Shown: piece after piece, positions 1 through 13,941 of the stretch
How the letters are laid out: the number at the start of each line of letters is the position of its first letter
Position numbering within the stretch: position 1 is the first letter of the stretch
Assembly (NCBI GenBank): GCA_007922225.1
Contig: ML679973.1
Location: 4,936,597-5,000,596, forward strand
Direction: 5' to 3'
Length of the DNA: 64,000 nt
Source: Emydura subglobosa
Lineage: Eukaryota; Chordata; Testudines; Chelidae
Notes under the pieces: model-generated
Told to the model about the DNA's origin: nothing
Seen by the model: only the letters and a program-made list of their open reading frames with translations
The model's database searches: none
Program-made: the position numbers and the translations under genes

Positions 1-164
1 GGTGGGAAAGTCCGACGACTAATGTTCCTTTAACACGCCATTCCGCTCTCCCACTACCACACCCCACTCACAGTGGCTGTCCTTGGTCAGCGGCGATCCA
101 GAGTTCAGAGGTGCTTTCACGTGAGTTCACCTCCCATGCCCGGAGGAAAAGCTTTGAGCAATGC

Positions 165-345
165 CTTAGTTACTGCGCCGCCACTGCAACTGGCCGCTGT
201 TCACTCTGTCATCACTGGCCAGTGCTCTGCTACCACCATGGCTACCGTGCTATCAGCCGCTGCACCATCATACACGCCGCTGCTGCTGTGCCATCGCCGC
301 CACACTCTGCTACTGCTGTCTCTCCGCTGCAACATCATGGTCTGA
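165..345 (+). repeat. Degenerate CTGC/CCGC-rich low-complexity repeat
   Basis: Recurring 'ctctgctacca', 'gccgctgcacca', 'ccgctgctgctgtg', 'ctctgctactgctgtctctccgctgcaac' units suggest a decayed short tandem array. It explains the overlapping open frames here. Confidence 0.45.
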
Positions 346-2011
346 GGTTCCACCACTTTGCCCAGCTCCTGGGATTTCAGAGCGTGGGGGTGAACCTCAC
401 TGCTAGTGCAGGCTGTGCTGGCTCCTACTCTGCAACACTGCCGCACAGCAGATCTAAGGCTCAGCAGCTGGGTTATCAGCGATTTCAGCTCCAGTGATCA
501 TTGAACAAAAGGAGGACACTCAATTGAGCCTAATCAGTCTAAACAGTGGAGAGAGAAGAGTCAGATTGTGTCTCAGACTCCTCAGGCAAAACCCACACCA
601 GCAGATAGGAACATCTCTCTCCACCACTCCTTTTCACTGGGATTTGGCAATCCCAATTTAACCAGTGACGTTCAGATGAGGGGAACCCCTCAGTCAGGAC
701 AGGCTAAGTACAGTATGCTATCCATACAATAAGGATAACAACACTAAAGTGATTTGTAATCCAACACCATCCAAAATCGATCATTTTGGCAAAGCAGCTG
801 CCTCTGCTGAATACCTAGGCAGAGTAGGTGTGTTTATGCAAATACAGTCTATTCCTGAAGTCTTTTCCCCCAGCACATCACTAGATATCAGGGAAGAGAA
901 CTTATTCAGACCCTGCTTGCACTCTTATGCATATTATTATGGGTTGCGTTAGATCTTGTCGAAGCTGGTGGGTGTAACAATTGCCTTTCATTCAGGATAA
1001 GCAACTGAGCTCCTTTATGGAAGCATGTAGCTGAAACAATGGAAACATCACCCAAAACCCAGGCACATGGCAAGGTCTGAGCAGAAGCTAAATCATGTGG
1101 ACCAATGGGCTTCCTTGGGGACTGATACAGCAAATGCAGAGGCTGTGGCATTGACTGACCGAGCTGTGTGGGTCTACGTGTGAGCAGCAGTGAGAAACAC
1201 CAGACAAGTTGAGAGAGAAGTAGCAGAAAGCTAAGGACACAGCCACAGATGCACTAGTAACATGATCCTGAAAGAAAGTTAAGAAAGAGCTTTTGGGCTA
1301 GTGCTGGCTGGAAAGGGACTTGGAACTGTGAGGAAAGAAACTGTCTCCTGTTTGATTCCCTGTGTTCAAGAAAACAGGACTTTGTACATTCTTTGTAAAT
1401 AAATGATTGCATCAAACAAATACCTGACTCATATTTCTGCTCCTAATGGTAACAACACACAGGACCCTGAAAACTGGCTAACTGCTTGGGTCAAAAAGGG
1501 GCAGCACTATAACACTATACTGCTAAGATGTTTGAGTCGCTTTGAACCTTTGCCCCAAGCTCCTATTAAACCAGAAACAAGACCCATTTTTTCCCTCCGC
1601 CGTTCTCTCTTTAATGGCTGAACCAGAATCTCTCCTCCACACATTCCCCAAATAGTGAGGAAGTCTGGATTAGGGAATCCGAATCTGGGTCAGAAATTCA
1701 CGGCTCCATCCCAGACTGAATCACTGAGCCTTTTGAAGGTCACCATTTCCCACTCTGAATGCCACTTTAGAAACCTGCGATTTCTGGAATTATAAATTAA
1801 CTCGACTGCTTTAAAAAAATTAACTGTCTCCACTGAACTATGCCGGGAAGATGGCAGGCATTTTAAAATTGCCAGAGCTGAGCTGCAGTGGTCTGGGAGG
1901 GGAGGAGGGTACAATGCTGGAGTGGATAGTTAAGCACCAGGTGCAGGGCTATCTTTACAGCCAAAGATCCGTCTTTCTCATTTTCATGCATCTGCCTAAG
2001 AAATTAAACAA

Positions 2012-2050
2012 GTGTGTGTGTGTGTGTATCTATCTATCTACCTATATATA
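2012..2050 (+). repeat. Microsatellite (GT)n-(ATCT)n-(TA)n
   Basis: Compound run 'gtgtgtgtgtgtgtgtatctatctatctacctatatata'. Confidence 0.9.
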
Positions 2051-3029
2051 AAATGCAGAGCTTCAGCAGAGCCTGAAATTAAGTTTGTGCAAAGGTCTGT
2101 GGATGTCCCAGGGGGGCTTCACTTCTCCCTCCCTCCAAGTGTAATTTCACCTCGAATGTGACATGAGAATGAGAAAAGTACCTCAACACCATTTAATGAG
2201 ATTCATTCATTTTCACTTTCTCTCTTCTTCTCTCCCGTGGGACCTATACCAGGCCTCGTGCCCTGTGAAAAGCAGCACAACAGTTGTCTGACTTAATCCC
2301 AGGGGTGTATACTCAATCCATAGCCCAGGTCTGGCTCCTTAGTTAAAGGGATGTGATAACTGGTTCGGTTAGGGGTGTGTTCTCAGGGGATGGCCCTTGT
2401 TGACATGCTGTGAGGAGCAGGGGCTTCTGTCCATTGGATTTGATGAGTGAATTATGTACCTGAGGACTTTAAAAAACTCTCCCTAGGAGGATTCCTCACG
2501 TCTAGTTTGGTTTGCTGGATCTGATCCACACAGACGTTTCTTTGCAGTGAATTCTAAGTTCTGCTGGGAAAGCATAGGGGGGCCACTCGTGCAAGGAGAT
2601 GCAAATGGCAGTGCCAGTGAGGGCTGCTGGTGTTTCTACCTTGCTCCCCCCGTAGGGATAGTGTCAGGGGGAGTGGAGGGCAGCTTTAATTCCATCTAGA
2701 GGCACTGTGGAAGCCCTCAGCTGCCTGACCCATGTGGTGTCATCCTCTTTTGGGGATTGTGTTTGTGAGCTGCATGCTCCACAGTGCGAATGAGGTTTTG
2801 GCTGCCTTACACTGCTGCAATCTCCCTTTTGAGAGGATTTTCCACTTCACCAGGGTATTTGCTGGCTTCCGCCGACACAGACCCTGTAGTCATAGCTGGC
2901 AAGTCCCATGTTGCTCCTTAAGTGACCTTTCTGCACATATGAGCATGTGACATAACTAAGTGGGCCTTAGCTGATTTCAGCCTGTCCTCCTTTAGCTAAT
3001 AAATTATTACTGATACTTCCTTACGAGGG

Positions 3030-3200
3030 CCTTCAAGTTGTTCTCCCACACCTGTGATGCAGGTCAGTATTCCCCTCATTTTACAGATGTGGAACACTGA
3101 GGCACAGAGAGCGGATGTGACTTAATTTGCCTGAGGTTACACAGCAAGTCGGTGACAGAACTGGGACTAGAACTCAGGTCGTCCTGACTCCCCACCATGG
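3030..3200 (-). mobile_element. MIR-like SINE
   Basis: 'attttacagatgtggaacactgaggcacagagagcggatgtgacttaatttgcctgaggttacacagcaagtcggtgacagaactgggactagaactcaggtc' is the reverse complement of the MIR core. Confidence 0.8.
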
Positions 3201-5884
3201 GCATTAGCCATGAAATCATCCTTCCCCTACTTCCCCTAGTTAGCTGGGTTTTCTTTCTTTCCTTCCCATGGCTTGGTCTCAATCTCTTTCCCAGCTCATT
3301 TTTTCTTCACCATTTTCTCTGCATTTGCCACAGACCCTCTTTCTAGATTGGCCTAAATTCCCTTTGTAATGTTTACAGTTCTGTCTCCCCTACACCATGG
3401 CTGGATCTGGAATGGACGGCTGCACATGGCCAGGAAGCAGCTCTCTTCCTCACTTGCTGCTCTGAGATGCATGGTGGGAGTGAAGGAGTCACTGAGGGAG
3501 CACTGGGCGCGGGAGAAGGAAGCAGCTTTGGCTATTTGCTAAGAAACCTCCAGTACCTGGTAGGAGGAGCTGATATAGAGACCTTCCTTACCACCTCTAG
3601 CCCTGCTTATGTGTGACTTTGCATCAACAGTATTGCATTCAAATATTTAATTGCACCTCAGACGGCCTGGGAAGTGCTCTGGGAACCTGCAGCGTGAATA
3701 ATGTAAGATACTATTCATCATTATTATCATGTTGCCAACTAGAGCGGGTCAAAAATGTTCTGATTTGGAATGAAAACAAATTTTGAATTTTTTTGTGAAA
3801 GGAAATTTCTTTTCTTGGGGGATATGTGGGGGGAGGGGACACCAGTTCTATTGGCAACTCCAAACGTTCAAAAATCACGTCAGATGCCCTCTCCCATACC
3901 TTAAGTTCATGAGATTGGCCCCCAAACCACAAGGTTTTAAAAAATGATTATCTTGTGTTTAGGTCTGTCTTGAATTTTTACCTCCTCCAGCCTATCACCA
4001 GGCACCTCTGGATTCATCCTGAGACTGGCTGCATCATGTTACTCCTGATGAACTCCTAGGAGAGGGCGACACTGTTATCAGTGATTCTACCATTGGTTCA
4101 GGTAGCCCTTGCCTTTCCGTCAAAGTAGGGCCCAAATGCCACCAGATTCCTAGGCCACGAGTTAATACAGACCTTGTCTATGTGACCACCTCCTTCTCCA
4201 CTTGTAATTGCGTGGAGCATCTCTCATTCATCAACAGGTGGACTCATCTGCTCTCCCATTCGCCATCACTTTCGTGATCCCACAGCCCCCACCTTCTCAC
4301 CTATTTGTCAGCATGCAGACCCACCTCTAGCCCCCCATTCACAACTGCACAGGCTAGACTTCCTCTCCCATTTGCAGTTGCCTTGATCCAACCCTCCAAT
4401 TGACAACTGTGAAACACTCCGGAGGAAATCACAGCAATTGCTTGCATGGAAAAGTAACACTCAGAAAGTGGTTCATGTATTTTTAACTTATTTTAATCTG
4501 ATTTAGCAGGTGGAAACATTGAGGAGTGTTAGAACCATGCAAGAAGCCAGCTCACTGCAGACCACCAGCAAGTGCTCTGTGGTCCAGTTTGGGACTCCCT
4601 CCTAGAACAGTCATTGGAGTAAACCAAAACATACACAAAATGCAGTGTGTAGAAGAACTCAAGGGAGAAAGATTTCAGATGGAGAAGAACCAGGTTTTCA
4701 GCTTTATGAATCCTTTCCTGGTCCCTCCTGCTCCACCTTGAGATTCGGAGCTGACTGTCCTTACACTCCCATATCCCACTCATCCACTTCCTTAATTGTA
4801 TTGTCCCCTCCCTGAGTGAAGAGAGTCAGGCTTCAGTTCCTCAGTGATGGCTTCTCAGGGATAAGCAACCCCAACCCTGGTTTGCATCTCTGAGCGGCTC
4901 CTCTCTGGGTCACTTTCAGTTTTGGATGTCACCAGCCTTAAGAACCATGTCACCTTAAGTCTTAAGACCAGGCTGGGGTGGAGATGCCATGATCTGAGGA
5001 ATTTAGACAATGTAACCAAATTCCCCTCCATTCATCCCGCATCCCCATCACACCTCTAGTCTCCACAGCCCCGGAGGAAGGAAATTGTATACTATCTGTC
5101 CTTGCCCTCCCTCATGACTAGCATCAGATGAAGACTAAACTCAAGAGAAGTCCCTTAGAAACCTGACATAGAAGAACTGAAGTTGTCTCCACACAACCTT
5201 CTCTATTATAAAGTCACTGCCTTTTTCTTGGCAGGAGGCAGCTGCTTACACTGTAAGTGAGACAACAGTTCTATACTGTCTGTTTCACATCAGGTTTAAT
5301 AACGCCCCCGTAACATTCATTATAAACAAGTCACCATTACAAATGACTTCCTTGACATTCTCTCTCTCTTGTTAACATTATTTTCTGCTATTACAACAGG
5401 ACAGGTTAATAATATTCATTGTTTGGTGCCGCCAATGCATCTTAGAGAACATGAAAATCAGACACTAATATGCTGCTTAAATCCAGGTGCTGTGATGCCT
5501 TCCTCACATAGGTAAGCCCCGCAAGCCAGACCCTCTGTTTCTCCTCTTATTCCAGCCCTGTATCCACCCTTCCCAACTCTAACTATGCATCTCAAACCTG
5601 ACCTGCAGCACTCACTGCTGTTCCACTTTTGGGACCTTCCCCAAAAGCTGCAATCCTACCATGTCATACCTCTTGCTCTTCCAGTCCTTGACCTCCTCAT
5701 AGCTCTGCAAATTCCCAAGTTCCTGCTAGCACTCTCTGCTACCTTTTGCTTTACAAAGAAACTACCACTTGCACCAGATAGTTTAAAATGTCTGTTAGGT
5801 ACCAGACTGAAAGAATGGTCTTGTGATTATGGACTCCCAGACTGGACTGTAGTCTGATTCAATTACTGGCTCTACCACTGAGGC

Positions 5885-6160
5885 CTAGCTATGTTGGTTT
5901 GGGGTTTGATTTTTTCCATCATAGCTGTGCTGGCAAAAGCCCTCATATAGGACTGAGTTATATGGTAGAAAAGTCCTTTTGCTGCTGCAGCTTATTTTGC
6001 TTGGGAGATTGGTATAAGTTATACCAGCAAAAAGATTTTTTTTTGCCATAAAAGACCTAAAATTTAGATCAGCATAGCTATGTCACTTAGCGGTCTGAAA
6101 AATCCACGCCCCTGTAGCTATGCTGGCTAACCCCCGGTGTAGATGCAGCTTGGTCAATGG
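5885..6160. mobile_element. MITE-like repeat
   Basis: Contains 'ctagctatgttggtttggggtttga...' and '...tgtagctatgctggctaacccccggtgtagatgcagcttggtc', features of the turtle MITE family that recurs at 6.4, 38, 43.3 and 50.9 kb. CR1 sequence follows directly. Confidence 0.5.
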
Positions 6161-6164
6161 AAGA

Positions 6165-6276
6165 ATTTACTTGGAAATTTACTTGGTGCTGCCTCAGTGC
6201 ACGGGGCTGGACTTGATGACCTCCTGTGGTCTCTTCTAGCCCTACATTTCCATGAGTCTATGATTCTATGAAGAAT
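6165..6276 (+). mobile_element. CR1 LINE 3' end fragment
   Basis: Contains the CR1 3' signature 'ggactTgatgacctcctgtggtctcttctagccctaca', ending in the short terminal repeat 'tgagtctatgattctatgaa'. The 5' part is missing, as usual for truncated CR1 copies. Confidence 0.8.
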
Positions 6277-6344
6277 GCTTCCGTCAACTGAGCCACCATC
6301 ACCAGGAGATGATGTTCCTACAGCAACAGAAAAACCCCTTCCAT

Positions 6345-6790
6345 CGCTGTAGGCTGTGTCTACCCTACAGGGTTACACTGGCACTATAGCTATGCCACTA
6401 TAGCCCTTGTAGTGTAGACATGGTCTAAGCTGTGTCTTCACTAGGAGGGTTTGCTGGCATAGCTTCACTGGTATAGCTATAATGGCAAATCTTTCAAGTG
6501 TAGACAAGTCCTCAGGCCAGGTCTACATGAGGAATGCTTTGCTGGTATAGCTACACTTGAATACTATACTGGCAAAGTGCTTCTAGTGTGGACACAGCTT
6601 ATACTGACAAAACTGTACTTTTGCGGGTATAGCTTATTCCAGCCTCCTGAGTGAACTAAGCTATACCAGATGAAGCACAGTCTTGCAGCTACAATTACAT
6701 CTACACGAGAAGCTTTGGCCAGCACTGTTCTGTCAGTCAGAGACCACACATTGTCTCACCCCTGACCGACGTAGCTACGCTGGCAAGAAG
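6345..6790. mobile_element. MITE-like repeat cluster
   Basis: Several related segments are each bounded by 'tgtctac'- or 'gtagaca'-type ends: 'gtgtctaccctacagg', 'tgtagtgtagacatggtctaa', 'agtgtagacaagtcctc', 'caggtctacatgagg' and 'agtgtggacacagc'. They look like two or three overlapping or nested small non-autonomous DNA transposons. Confidence 0.55.
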
Positions 6791-6809
6791 CGTATAGTGC
6801 ACAGTTGTC

Positions 6810-6950
6810 TCAGTTCCCCATATGTAAAATGGGGGAAATAATACTTTGCTATCTCACGGGGGTTCTGTGAGAATAAAAAAAATCCACCAATCCATGGCAG
6901 ATGCTCAGTTACTATGGTGATGAGGGCCATGTAAGAACCTAGACAGAAAC
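6810..6950 (+). mobile_element. MIR-like SINE
   Basis: 'gtctcagttccccatatgtaaaatgggggaaataatactttgctatctcacgggggttctgtgag' is a MIR core. Confidence 0.75.
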
Positions 6951-9900
6951 ACCCACTAGGCACTACACTCAAAGCAACTCTAAAGCAGATTCTAACAACT
7001 GTCCTTAGTTAACAGCTTTTACTGAACAACATCACCTGCTTTTCCTCTCAGCAACGACCCTGCCCTCTTAGTGGAAGGGCACTCTGGCCTCACGGGAAAA
7101 TGAAAGATCTTAAATCATCCCCTTTATTTCCCGTCTCTTGCTCGTTCATTAATACCAGAAATAAAGGAGGCACAAAGGAGGTCACTAGCTCTTTTTAATG
7201 CTGGTGTCAGTCAGGTGCTGGTGAAATGAGCCAGCCTCTATGACGACTGGGATGGTGGGTTGGGCCCACCGGAATGAAAGGCTCACTCACTCAAGTAAGG
7301 GAGGGACCACAGAGCCCAGACAACTGACGACCCTACAGACTGACCACCTCCGGGACTGGGACAGGTTCAGCCTGGGCTATGGCAGAGCAAAGCTTCCCTC
7401 ACAATGCCCCCCGCCGATGTGCCACCCCCCTCTGCCCTGGAAGGACTCTTTCTAGGAGCAAGAGGGGAGTTCAGTCTCCATGGCCTCGTCATTTCTTTGC
7501 CTGCAAACTGAGATGGCTCAAACCGGTGGCCTGTTAGTGATGAAGACACTGACCCAATAGGGAACTGGCCCGAGGCCCTCCACACTCAGACTGAGGCCTC
7601 TCCCTGTTTCTCTGCTTGCCGCCCATTACGTTATTTCTCATGCCTTCTGTTCAGACAGGTTTCATCTCTCTTCCGCGTTCCTTTTTATACCTGCTCCCAT
7701 CGAAGCGAATGGGGAGTTCTGCCACTGACTTCAAGGAGAGTGGGGCCAGGCCAATATCTACACCTCAAATGTTTTTTTAGTGGTCCTTTTCTCAGAAGCT
7801 TCCCAAAATTCTCTGGGGTGTGTGTTCCGACTGGAAGCAATCACCGGCACCCATTCTGCCCACGCTGCGACTGCTGGAAGAACAGGGAAACTTGATATAC
7901 TACACCTGTACCTCTCACATAAAGCATCTTTCTTTCTCTTATAATTTACTCCCCTCATTACTGTGCTTCTGGTTATTAAAGACCTTAGTTAAAAAAAAAA
8001 ACCAGGGAACAAGAAACAAATGACATTTCAGCAGTGAATGCAAGATCTGCCATTCCTCAGTGAGATCTAAAAGAGCTTGGGAAGACATGGAAAAAAAATC
8101 TCCTTCATAAACATGTCAGATGATCCAAGCTAAAAAACAGGAAATAGACAGTAAAGAACCATAATTTAAATAAGCCAACAAATAGATAAATCTCCTGCCT
8201 GCCCAAATTTTTTTGGGGGTGGCTCAGTTGCTCAGAACATGTCCTCCTTCGATTCCCCCAGCCATGGAAAACTTAAGTGCACTGTGAAAGCCAGGGGCTT
8301 TGTTTTTATGGCACGAGGGAAGATTGTTTTCAAGGTGTGATCCAAGGGTTTTTTTAGCATTGTTCAAGGACTCTTCCTGTATAAGTTTGAGTAACAGACC
8401 CTCCCACACTGAACGAACACTTGTGCTATAAATCCTGCTCAGCCTCTGTTCCGATTGCTTTCTCTTCCTCTGAATTCTCTTCAGGCTGCCTGTGTCCTGC
8501 CATCCCAGGAGAATGAGAGTTGCTCTGGACTGGACACAGTCCCTTTTCTGCTCTCACTGTCGCACATTCTTCTCAAAGTTTGGTCCTTGTCACTTACACT
8601 GCTGTTGAGTTGCCATTACTGTCTTCCTGCTTTCAGTTCCTCAAGGTTCGTTTCTTGGTGGCAGTGTTCTCTGTCCCTCTGCCCTTCTCACAGGGGGGCT
8701 ATCAGAGGCCACTCCTCAGACATCTGTTTCTAAGTCGGAGTCTGGAGAAGAATTCCACGTAGATGACCCAAAACTGTTTATCAACTCAAATGCCGCATGC
8801 TAGTGCAACAAGGATTCCAGTGCTGTGAACAGGGCTTTAAAGTCCACTGAGGCACTGTCCCTGCCTCACACAGAACACACAGCGAGACAGCCTCTGAGCA
8901 CAGGCAATGGAAGGTCTGTCTCTCCCTGGCACGGGAGAAGGTGTTGATCCAAAGAACATGGCACGTGAGGATTTGACACTACGTGGCCCCAGTTTCAAAC
9001 ATGGAGCCCAGTTCTCTGTTGGGGTTCCCAAATTAGCACCAAATCCTTATAGACGAGGTGTCTAAGTGCCTCCTTGGGCTCCCAAATGCAGAATTAAGTG
9101 CTTTCGCTTAGATCTCTCCCCAAGTGTGTGTAACAGACAAGAGAGTCTCAGAAAAAGACAGCCCTACCAAGCATTGCATCTTCAAAGAGACACCTCCTCA
9201 GGTTGGATTTGCTTTCAAGCAGTTTTGAAAACAATCCTGTCTTGTGCTGATGGATTTTCCCCTGTATTTTCGCATGATCTCCTTCCTCTGAACTGTCACA
9301 GCTTGCGACAGCTTGGCAGAAGCTCGAGTTTCATGTCCTCGCAACAGATGATTTCGGGGGACCCAGGATTCGCATCAAACATTCTGTCCGCTGGACAGCC
9401 CAGATGTTGTTGCTTCAGGGCAGAGATGGCACAGCAGGGATGTTCGATTGTTTCTGATTCAGTCGTCTTCCAACAAATGGTTGAAAACACAGGACCCAGG
9501 AGAGTTCTCGCAGCCAAGGATTGGTGGCCAGTGCATAAAGTCAAAGGTGAAATTCTGTATGGTCACAGGGCACCGCAGGAACTCTGACCCTGGTTTATAC
9601 TGAGTTTGGGGCAGTCGGGGTGTTGGTAGACATGGCCACAACCTGGGCACTCCTCCATGATTTCAACAAAGTGCTGAGCAGAACTGGTGATGTGGGAGGC
9701 TGCTGTTGACACATCTCCGAAGTAAACTCTCCCCTGCACCCCTGCAGAACCAAACAAGACATGGAGTAAGGAAGGTGCGGATGCAGACAGAACGCCTTGA
9801 GACTGCATCACATACACTGTGACAGGAGACCCAGTTCTGAGCATGGTGCCCCTAGGCTCAGTTCAATGCTGTTCCACTTCATGGGATAGAAGGGACAATG

Positions 9901-12900
9901 GGTGCGTTCTTTAAACATGCTATAGCCTGGGACAAATCCAAGGGCTGGAGGGCATGGCTGAAGCATGGTTGGGTACCCTCTATGCTACAAAGTGAAACAG
10001 TGCGGTACTTGGCCCAAGGGGCAATTGTATTGTAACTGGGTCTTTGACACGGCTGTAACTCAAGCATAGGCAGGACCTTAGCCTGAGTATGCACCAGGGT
10101 TAAATCACAAGTTCTTGAATGCAGCACTGTAATTTTTTTTCCTGTCCACACAGGCAAGAAGAAGTATAACAAGCATGAGAAACGACCCCTTTCAGCCCTG
10201 TGCTTACGGATGGTTATTTTATATAGCAGGTGAAGTGTTGACTCTAATCAATACACAGGCCCAGAAGGGAGATGGATGATATTAAAATGTAATGGTAGGT
10301 TACACAGAATACGTAGGCAGGTCTCACACACATGCCTACTGCAAAGAAAATAAAAGGTTTGCTCTTGTTTGCTCCTTTATGATGCAGAAAGGGGGCCTAA
10401 AGGGTTTTATAAAATAGCATAATGTTTTCCCCCCTCCCTGCTTGGTTTTTTTTTTTTTTTTAGACTAGAAGGAAGGTCAAGTCTGCGCATCTTTGGTTTT
10501 TCTGGAGGACTTGTTGGAGATCTCAGAAATGTGGCTTGTGAGCTTTCTTAAGCTCTTAATTCACAGGGCAGCAGGAACTGAATGTTTAATAGAGAGTGCT
10601 TTTCTCGGAAGTGAGTTTGGAAACAGAATGTAATATATACCTCGCTCATAACCTGCTTTTCAAAAGTAGATCTCAAAGCATTAACCAAAGCAAGTTTTTA
10701 AAAAGCTTTAAGGAGGCTGAATGATAACCACATCCCCGCTCAGCTAATCACACAGGGCGAGAGTCTCTGCTTTGCCTCTGCGAGATCCAATACGCAACAT
10801 GAAGCCTCAGAGGAGGAGGTGCCATGGTGGCTTTAAGTGTTCCTTAAACATTTAAAGTGTTTACAGGTTTAAGTGGTCCATCTTTGAGTGTTCCTTATCT
10901 AGAGCTGCTCTGGGGCCTCCAGTGTAATTTAAACAACCCTAGAGCTCTCCCCCATTCCTGACACTCCCCTCCTTCCCCCAGCTCACCCCAGCATACTCCC
11001 TGAGCCCAGGCTTTTGCAAAGTGGTCATCATGGAACAGCTTTATAGCTATCTCCTGCAGCGCCTGCACTGGGAGAATCCTTCACTGGACAGATAGGGTTT
11101 CTTTAGGGTGCCTTTATGTCATGCTCGCTCTTTTGCCTGGCCTAAAAAATTGGAGTGGGGGCTAAGGACCTCATTCATGGTCCTTAATTCCATCAGTTCT
11201 TGAAACTTCAGTCCTCCACAGAGTGCAGCAGGATGAACAAAATCAGACTTTCTAGTGCAGAAACCAGCAGAAAAAAAAGCTTTTTTTCTTTTTAAACTTT
11301 CAGGCCTTTTTTATCATTCATAATCAAGGAAAACAAGGACATGGGTTTAATTGTTCTCTTTTTATGCCCCCTATAACATGGATAATACGATGGCTTCTCA
11401 CAGATTCACACCACACTGCACTCATTTGGTAAGGCACTGTCAATGGTACAGAAGCATATGATAAGGAGGAAGTAGATGGTATCTGCGGCTGTACCTACTC
11501 TGCTGTCTACATGACTGGTATGTCCCCTTGCACTGTGCCTGTGGTATCCAAGGGAAGTGCACCCCTGCTGCAGCCTGTGCTAGGAAGTTTTGCAAGTAGT
11601 CTGACTGGGAGCTCATAAAATGTTGAATCTAGCAGCAAGCAGTGTCTGCCTGGTCTTTATCCCCAAGATCTAAGCTACCACAATGAAGGGGAGAGAGAAT
11701 TCAGAGAGGCACTGGACTTTTACCGGACAGATCTAACCCACACCAGGGACAAATCCCCAGGTGAAAGACACCACATGCTTACTAAGAGACAGAAATATGC
11801 CTGGCACTGTTGCTGCAGAAGCCTGAATTAAATCAGGGGAAATATTTTACCTTTGTCTTCTTCACACCAGACTCTACAAACCCGAGTCTAGGTCACCGCT
11901 GAAACTCAACAGGTCTGATGTCAGGGACAGTGGCAAAGAATGCAGATGGGGGATCTCAGATGTTTAGCATAGTCACCACGGGTGGTGCTGGTTTAAAATT
12001 TTAAGTGGGGGCACTGCAGCGTGGCACGCCTCCCCATGTTCTCCCCAGCACAGCCTCCCTTGGGCTTTTCAATGAAGTGTCTTCACGCCGATTACCTGCT
12101 GCTTTGGAGATCGCTACTGGAATGGGTGGTACACACAGCCTGGAATATTGGAGCAGCTGCCCTTGAATAGACCCTGAAAATGTGGGGTCAATTTCTCTTC
12201 TGCTGCGAATGGGCACTGAAGTCAAAAGAACTGCACCCATTTGTACCAGCTGAGAATCTGCCCTACCCGGGCTAGACAAGACAGTCACAGAAAGGGACAA
12301 AACTCTTTCCAGTAGTGAAGCCGCTGGTGGTGCATGAATAGCTCAGCTCTGTCTGGGTTGCAAATCATTTCTTATCTCATAACAAACGATCTGCAGGAGA
12401 CTATCCCTCAGAGAGTATGTGGCATGGGCATGGCGTTTGTTACAGAAGATGACTCAGTGCTTGGCCAGGGGAAATATGAAAGGGAGAGGGCAGCATACAG
12501 AAGAGGAAGAGTGCCCCTTTTGGTGCACGGTGCATAGTAGGGGGAAAGGCACAACCAACGTGACCGCCAACCCCAATGGAGTACGCTGTACAATGGAATG
12601 TCTCCTCACCCCTAGTGTGTAGGCCGCACCGTATCTATCAGTCCATCAATCTGTTTATGGATGGGGGTTTTTATATGGCTGCCAATCACCAGGAGATCTG
12701 CATGTCTTCCATGACAAGTAAGTGACGAGCACTATCTCAGCTGATCCACCAGGGATCGATCTAGGGAACCCCCCACCCAAACACAACAGTCTCTACAACG
12801 TGAACTGGAGCCAGGCGGAAGCAGCCTCAGTCCTCTGTGGCTCGGGCACAGAGAAGGACATGTAACATACTGACCACCAAGGGCTTACAAAAGCACAACC

Positions 12901-13941
12901 CTGATGTATGCTGCTGCTGTGCGCAGAAGCTGAGTTTCCTCTACATTTCCCAGTGTTGCTACCACCAGTTCAGCAATGGTGGGAGTGACAGAATGGGCAG
13001 GGCTCTAGTCAGCCCTGGCATTATATGCACCAGTTCAAAGCAGGTCTAGATGACACAGTGACACTGGCAGGTGCCAACTTCTTGTCTACACTAGAGCTGC
13101 CATTATTGTTACCACTGATAGCGCTGAACGGGGGGAAAAGTTTTGACAAAGAAGCCTGGTGGAGACAAAAAATAGGAGACAAAGCTGCCGAGAAAGGGAG
13201 CCTCTGCACCAGATCTCAAGTCACTCAGCATACTGTGCCTTGCCACAGGTGTGTACCATGGCAGAAAGTGCTGTGTCAAATACAGCAGCTGGGCAGAAGG
13301 GGGTTCTGCTGTGATCGGCGGAAGAAAATCCTCTCCTGTAGGCTGAAGTGAGGTTATGTAGCCCTTCTACTGTAGCCCCTGTGTTCTAGCAACCCCTTCC
13401 AGCTGCTGTGTCACTCACTCCCTGCATTGGCATGACGCTGGCCACTAGACCCTGCAATTGATGGAAATCTCACAAGACCAGCTAGATTTGCAGGGTTTTT
13501 TTTGCTGTAATGGTGCAAATCTTGCCGGATCAGTCATGTCATAAGATTTTGGTCACATCAGAACCAAAACCAGAAAAAATTCTTCTGGATTTGGTTTTGA
13601 CATGGAACCAAAACCTCAGATCTATGAATTCAAACACTAGCCCACCGGAAACCCAAAGTGTGTTGGAAAATTTGTTTTTTTTCACATTTCTAACTTTGTC
13701 CCTTCCAGTAACTTTGTCCCTTCCAGCAAACCCTTCCAGTCACTGGAACTACATTCAGTAGCAAGAGCAAGCCACTGAGGTCATTCAGTCATTGTTGACA
13801 GAACCATTCTCACAAGAACAGGTTGGGGTGGTGTGTCTGTGAAATGGAATGAGCTCAGAGATTTACAGAGAGAGATATTAACAAGAACAGTACAAAGGTC
13901 AAGGGCATAGGGATACTCACAGCCTGGGGCTGTCTCTCCAT

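Larger units (their letters stand above)
1..13941. other. 3' flank of B3GAT1-like, no gene seen
   Basis: This may include the 3' UTR just below 13,941. Longest open frames (for example 173 codons at 9,066-9,587 on the plus strand) have no recognisable domain, and opposite-strand frames overlap them. About 540-1,400 resembles the end of a dispersed retroelement, with an AATAAA at 1,399-1,404 and a purine-rich body, but I cannot classify it. Recognisable repeats are listed separately. Long stretches (2.1-3.0, 3.3-5.8, 7.0-10.4 and 10.5-13.9 kb) show nothing I recognise. Confidence 0.5.

Noticed and set aside
9066..9587. 173-codon plus-strand open frame with overlapping minus frames
   Set aside because: No family resemblance, frames open on both strands, and no promoter or CpG features nearby.
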